Shown here: piece after piece, positions 60,240 to 64,000 of the stretch
Numbering within the stretch: position 1 is the first letter of the stretch
Layout of the letters: every line of letters begins with the position of its first letter
Assembly: GCA_032718475.1 (NCBI GenBank)
Contig: JAUCBJ010006899.1
Coordinates: forward strand, 21,808-85,807
Direction of reading: 5' to 3'
Source of the DNA: Nemertoderma westbladi
Taxonomy: Eukaryota; Xenacoelomorpha; Nemertodermatida; Nemertodermatidae
Length of the DNA stretch: 64,000 bases
Notes under the pieces: generated by a model
Told to the model about the DNA's origin: nothing
Seen by the model: only the letters and a program-made list of their open reading frames with translations
The model's database searches: none
Made by a program: the position numbers and the translations under genes

Positions 60240-62789
60240 ATGGCGAGTAAGTTGATCAGAAAGAGAAAGGCGGAGTCAGGAGGAAAGGAGATACTGGTGG
60301 ATTTCACCGAGAGACATCCGGAAGAGAAGACGAGAGGATACTACGAGAGGTTGGAAAGGGGTCACGCGGCACGAGCGCTGCAGGATCACTTCCGGGAGGC
60401 GCACGAACAGCGGCTGGTCGGGACCTACGGGACCCCCTCGCTAGACAACGCGATCTTCCAACACTTCCACTACGTAGTGAAAGGGGACGAGGCGAAATTC
60501 GGGATTCCGAAATACCCGAGGGAATCACCGAGGAAGGACTGGAAAAGATTCATAGAGTCCGTCAACAGAGGAGGATATATGATCCTAGATGACGAGGGAA
60601 CCGTGGAAGACGAAGCGGGTTCGAGACGAGGAACGGCAGGGTCGGCCAGGACCATACTCCTACATTTGGCTGCGCCAAATGGGGACATCTTCTTATTCGA
60701 TCTAGGAACGTATGGGAAGAAGGACGGGCCGAAATTAGACCGATTACCGAAAGCGGTACAAGTCTTAGTAAGAGAGAAGTCGACGACGAAAGTGGGATCG
60801 GCGATTCGCGAGGACGCGGAGAGGATCATCGGTCCGGACGCCACCAACCTCCTGGATATGCAGAAAGTCTTTATGGCTATGACGGCACCGGATGGATTGG
60901 GGGTAGTCGGAAACACAGGCCAATGCGGGGCGGTGGCAATGGGCCAATTATTGGGGCTCGTATGCCACAAACCGATGGACTGGGGAAAGTTTAGGGAAGA
61001 ATACGGGGCAGAACTAGCGAACTCGCTAAAGTGGGGAGCGAGACCAGGAAAGCAGGAGGTATATCAATTCCGCAGAGGAGCGATAAAGGTATATCAGAAG
61101 CGATATATCCTGCAGGAAGACTGGATCATGATAAGTTTGCTTAACTTATTTATGACCGTGGTTATCGAGAGGGAACCAGGGGCATTTCTGTTATCGGGAT
61201 CACCCCTAAGCTACAGGAGAGCCTTTAAAGTGGCCTTCGACGGTCTGGTAGACCACCCGGGGCTGAAGGGCGAGTCGGTATACTATAACAGCCGGCATCT
61301 GGTAGACGGGGAGACAGATACACCGTATCAGAGATGGGAGCAGCTAGAAGCGGATAGACGAGAAGCAAAGCGACTGGAAGAAGTCGCCAGACGGGAGAGG
61401 ATAGAAGCAGAGGAGAGGGAAGAGGAGGCCAGGACACAGAGTTACGGCTTCGAGGAACAGGCAGGCCTAGATGAACTTCATTGCACTTCATCAGGGAGTT
61501 CGGGGGAGTCTCTAGGGCGAGAATTGGGATGGACGGTGGGATCACCGAAACAGTCGACGTCAGGGTTGCAAACGATGCCCATACCAGCGGGCGCCGAGGG
61601 CGACCAACTGCCAAGGAAGTTAAGGGAGCTAGAGGGATGGAGAGCTACGGGCGAGAGCCAAGGCGGGAAGGGACATAGTGGATCCATCGGGATACCGGGG
61701 TTGGAAACACTACCAGAAGAGGAGGACGACGGCGACGAGTTCGGAGAGATGCCGCCCATCGAGAGGATAGGCCACTCGGACACGGACTGGGTTGGCGGAA
61801 GGGTGGTGACGGCCAGTGGGGCGAGGGCCTTCTGGAACAGATCCGGCAAGCGGACCTGGGTGCACGAGGAGCCGGCGATGGATTTCGCGGGGAGCACCAT
61901 CAGGTTGGGCGAACAACCGGGGACGGCACCACGGATAGTATTCGGGGAGACGATGCCCGAGAGGGGCGGAGAGATCGATGTAGATAGAGAGGCCAACGTA
62001 GAGAAGTTCGCCTACCAGCGACTCCACAGACCGCGGAGATCGCTTGGGACGAAGGACGAGGTGGGACGGGAGACATTGGTACTCGGCTGCGACTATTGTG
62101 GGAGACAGACCCACCAAGAAAAGAATTGCCTTTACCGGTTCCAAAAGGGAACTTTTTGTCTCTACTGCCGAGAACAAAGCCACAGGATGGGGGCGTGCCC
62201 ATGGTTGCATAATCGATGTACAAAGTGCCACTTTCGGGGACACTACGGACGCGAGTGCGACTGGATGAACGACGAGGAGAAATTCACAAGGTTCGAGGAG
62301 TGGGCCGACGTCGGGGCTATGACGCGCCAGCGCATGAAGGCCCAGGAGTTTAAGTGGGGTTTCTTCCTTATCAATCAGGAGACTCACATGGAAATCATAA
62401 AGCGGAGGCTACCGTTTACCTACCAAGAGGTAGCAACGGCGGCGTCGTACGCTGGAGTGATGAACACGCAAAGGTATCTGGACAGGTGGACGCCAGACAA
62501 CCGAAGGGAGTTTAGGGATTTCTTGGCGGAGCACGTACCAAAGGCAATGAAAATGATCCTATGGGACGCCACCAGAGGGAGACAACCGGGCCACTCTGAG
62601 GGGCCACCGGCGAAGCGATATCGGGCACTAATAACACCAGCGCCCAAGGAGCCAACGACCGGGATCAGCAGGGAGGTGGCGGCGAAGGTCCGAAAACAGA
62701 AGGCGGATAATGCCAGAGGAACGGTGATAACCAAGAAACGACCCAGGGAAGAGGACGCCAGGGGGAACTACCCCCGGAGGAACAGATAG
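60240..62789 (+). CDS. Exonuclease-like and triple-knuckle fusion protein of element 2
   Basis: 849 residues from ATG. Residues about 110-310 read as a DEDD 3'-5' exonuclease: motif I ILDDEG (D117, E119), the strand pair ILLHLAAPNGDIFLFDLG, motif II KVGSAIRED (D192), LLDMQ (D206), a GQLLGL..KPMDW helix, and motif III Y289-x3-E293 with D294 next, before ISLLNLF. A charged coil (about 330-400) and a Gly/Glu-rich linker follow. Three tandem CCHC knuckles lie at about 616-672 (CDYCGRQTHQEKNC, CLYCREQSHRMGAC, CTKCHFRGHYGREC). The tail is basic (RKQKADNARG, KKRPREED), possibly a nuclear signal. No signal peptide or membrane anchor, so not env. Function in the element life cycle is unknown; the fold call is by eye. 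Confidence 0.72.
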   Translation: MASKLIRKRKAESGGKEILVDFTERHPEEKTRGYYERLERGHAARALQDHFREAHEQRLVGTYGTPSLDNAIFQHFHYVVKGDEAKFGIPKYPRESPRKDWKRFIESVNRGGYMILDDEGTVEDEAGSRRGTAGSARTILLHLAAPNGDIFLFDLGTYGKKDGPKLDRLPKAVQVLVREKSTTKVGSAIREDAERIIGPDATNLLDMQKVFMAMTAPDGLGVVGNTGQCGAVAMGQLLGLVCHKPMDWGKFREEYGAELANSLKWGARPGKQEVYQFRRGAIKVYQKRYILQEDWIMISLLNLFMTVVIEREPGAFLLSGSPLSYRRAFKVAFDGLVDHPGLKGESVYYNSRHLVDGETDTPYQRWEQLEADRREAKRLEEVARRERIEAEEREEEARTQSYGFEEQAGLDELHCTSSGSSGESLGRELGWTVGSPKQSTSGLQTMPIPAGAEGDQLPRKLRELEGWRATGESQGGKGHSGSIGIPGLETLPEEEDDGDEFGEMPPIERIGHSDTDWVGGRVVTASGARAFWNRSGKRTWVHEEPAMDFAGSTIRLGEQPGTAPRIVFGETMPERGGEIDVDREANVEKFAYQRLHRPRRSLGTKDEVGRETLVLGCDYCGRQTHQEKNCLYRFQKGTFCLYCREQSHRMGACPWLHNRCTKCHFRGHYGRECDWMNDEEKFTRFEEWADVGAMTRQRMKAQEFKWGFFLINQETHMEIIKRRLPFTYQEVATAASYAGVMNTQRYLDRWTPDNRREFRDFLAEHVPKAMKMILWDATRGRQPGHSEGPPAKRYRALITPAPKEPTTGISREVAAKVRKQKADNARGTVITKKRPREEDARGNYPRRNR

Positions 62790-63462
62790 GTTCCCGGAGT
62801 CGAGGGAGAGAGACTGGGACTTGGACGTGGTACGCCTGGAAGGCGCCGCGTGGGACGTACAAACTATTAAGTACAAATCTAATTAATGCAAATAATCATA
62901 TAAGTGCAATTTGTATGTACGTACGTAGTAATTAGTAATCTAGAAATATATACGTTCGGAGTAAGTACTATAGTCATACAACCTTTCTCAATTAGCTACT
63001 GGGACTGGGGGATAACTGACTATGGGACTATGGACGAGACACCAGACAATTCCACACTTCTTGAGTGCGACGGCACAAGAGGGGGGGGGGAGATTTGTCA
63101 GAAGGGATGGGACAGTCAGAGTGAGGTTGAGGGACGGAGTAATAGTGCGGAGTGCGGAGAGTGTGCGGACGCAATTCTAGCGTGAGGGGGGGAGAATAAG
63201 AGGTTGAGTGAGGGACGAGGAGGCCCAAGTGTATGAGAGAGTTAGAGTGAGAGTGAAGAGGAGATGGGGCGGAAGTGTTGGGGAAACAAAAGTTGCGTGA
63301 GAGGTGAGCGCGATCGGCCCGACATGAGACGCCAGGCACACAGGGTAGCGTTATCATACCCATAGGGGGCGGTCTGGAAAGCCGGCTCCAAGAGAAAAGA
63401 ATTCCACCCCACACCCGATACTAGATCGGGATCCAGCGGGATTGTAGCGCACTTTTTGGTTG
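62790..63462 (+). other. 3' untranslated region of element 2
   Basis: No coding frame with recognisable content. It is rich in GAG/GTGAG words on the plus strand at 63080-63320. Confidence 0.5.
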
Positions 63463-63491
63463 ATGCTATCTTCTTACCGGGAAGATAGCAT
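63463..63491 (+). repeat. Hairpin abutting the polypurine tract of element 2
   Basis: ATGCTATCTTC and GAAGATAGCAT form a perfect 11-bp stem around TTACCGG; the last base of the stem touches the polypurine tract. Confidence 0.8.
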
Positions 63492-63500
63492 GGGGGGGAG
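63492..63500 (+). promoter_or_regulatory. Polypurine tract of element 2
   Basis: GGGGGGGAG directly precedes the TG of the 3' LTR, the expected primer for plus-strand DNA synthesis. Confidence 0.8.
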
Positions 63501-64000
63501 TGTTAGCTTATTCAATCCCGCTAACACCCCATAAAGTTATAAGCCGATAAGCAATATTGGGAGCCACGAGATTGGGCAATTAACCAACTCGTGCCATCCC
63601 AATAAGAGTGGGAAGGAAGCACACAATAAAGGGTCAGGGGCCAAACCCCTAACCCAGAGAGTACAGGTGGAGTGAACGGGAACACTCCACGGGGCGCCAA
63701 CAAGGGTATCAACCAATCAGAGGGGGGCAAGGCATCGATTGAGTAGAGCAATAAGGCCACCGTGCAATATAACCAGTAACACAATGTCAGTAATTCAGTT
63801 ATCTCAGTGCAGTGTAGGTTAGTTAGTTTAGATAGGGGAGCACGGGACTTTAGTTACCGTATCCCGCCTTCCGTATAATATACTACAGTCATCATATCTA
63901 TATCTTATACCTATCAATTATTATACACCGAATATCAGAACTCATTCACTATTTCCGTTTACTCTTTATACACGGCGGGGACGCGTAAACTAAACACCGG
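63501..64000 (+). repeat. 3' LTR of element 2, truncated by window end
   Basis: Matches 49992-50490 with about five differences (for example G/A near 63643, T/C near 63842, one inserted C near 63864, and changes near 63877 and 63909). Confidence 0.88.

Larger units (their letters stand above)
49992..64000 (+). mobile_element. Element 2: giant BEL/Pao LTR retrotransposon (3' LTR incomplete)
   Basis: Direct repeats at 49992 and 63501, both starting TGTTAGCTTATTC, bound an element of at least 14 kb that runs off the window. Gene order: ORF1 (50591), middle frame (52512), pol (53554), tandem-repeat spacer, exonuclease-knuckle gene (60240), hairpin, polypurine tract, 3' LTR. Pol domains and YVDD fit BEL/Pao. 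About five differences are seen in roughly 499 bp of LTR, so it is recent but older than element 1. Protein sequence differs strongly from element 1. Confidence 0.9.

Noticed and set aside
60900-60960. GNTGQCGAVAMGQLLG in the element 2 accessory protein as a papain-like cysteine protease active site
   Set aside because: No matching His/Asn context; the surrounding motifs fit a DEDD exonuclease, where this is the segment before the conserved helix.
1-64000. CRISPR arrays, bacterial operons or phage modules
   Set aside because: No regular repeat-spacer structure or prokaryotic gene packing; the regular arrays are short tandem repeats within retrotransposons.

Overview
The window is eukaryotic, AT-rich and dominated by transposable elements. 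It looks like an invertebrate animal genome. Support comes from BEL/Pao LTR retrotransposons, a CR1-like non-LTR element, PIF/Harbinger, piggyBac, Tc1/mariner and Penelope-like remnants, a tRNA-derived SINE and a tetraspanin gene. The many TAGGCCTA-like and TACTGTAC-like words would suit a marine deuterostome such as an echinoderm, but that is a guess. No bacterial-type gene organisation, CRISPR array, rRNA or intact tRNA gene was seen.

Layout. (1) 1-539: right part of a piggyBac-like non-autonomous element. (2) 576-19569: a complete giant BEL/Pao element on the minus strand ('element 1', about 19.0 kb) with 2,164-bp LTRs, a TCATG target duplication, gag, pol and two extra downstream reading frames. 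(3) 21757-32736: a decayed PIF/Harbinger transposon whose transposase is split by a CR1-like retrotransposon (about 22671-26953) and whose Myb/SANT-like partner gene is still visible on the minus strand. (4) 33150-33990: Tc1/mariner-like transposase remnant. (5) 35818-36834: single-exon tetraspanin-like gene, the only likely host gene. (6) 36985-40155: Penelope-like remnant between inverted arms, interrupted by a 1,498-bp piggyBac-like element. (7) 40678-47001: a 3.16-kb segment duplicated in tandem and nearly identical, each copy carrying a 412-bp MITE. (8) 47171-49970: non-LTR fragments, a 40-bp perfect inverted repeat and a SINE. (9) 49992-64000: a second giant BEL/Pao element on the plus strand ('element 2', more than 14 kb), running off the window inside its 3' LTR.

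Main discovery candidate. Both BEL/Pao elements carry, between pol and the 3' LTR where an env gene might be expected, a protein that is not env-like. Each has what I read as a DEDD-type (RNase D/WRN/EXD-like) 3'-5' exonuclease domain followed by three tandem CCHC zinc knuckles. In element 2 these are fused in one 849-residue protein. In element 1 they lie in one frame broken by a single in-frame UGA. The two elements differ clearly in gag, protease and RT details, so a shared accessory nuclease would be a real lineage trait or a transferred module. The exonuclease motifs were read by eye and need a profile search.

Other oddities of element 1 are a second in-frame UGA exactly between gag and pol, eight scattered copies of an 18-bp palindrome read in different frames, and a strong sense-strand excess of 5' splice-site-like words in gag-pol. 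In element 2, the first catalytic Asp of the integrase is Asn, gag-pol spans three reading frames with a G15 run at the first switch, and an 0.8-kb palindrome-bearing tandem repeat separates pol from the exonuclease gene.
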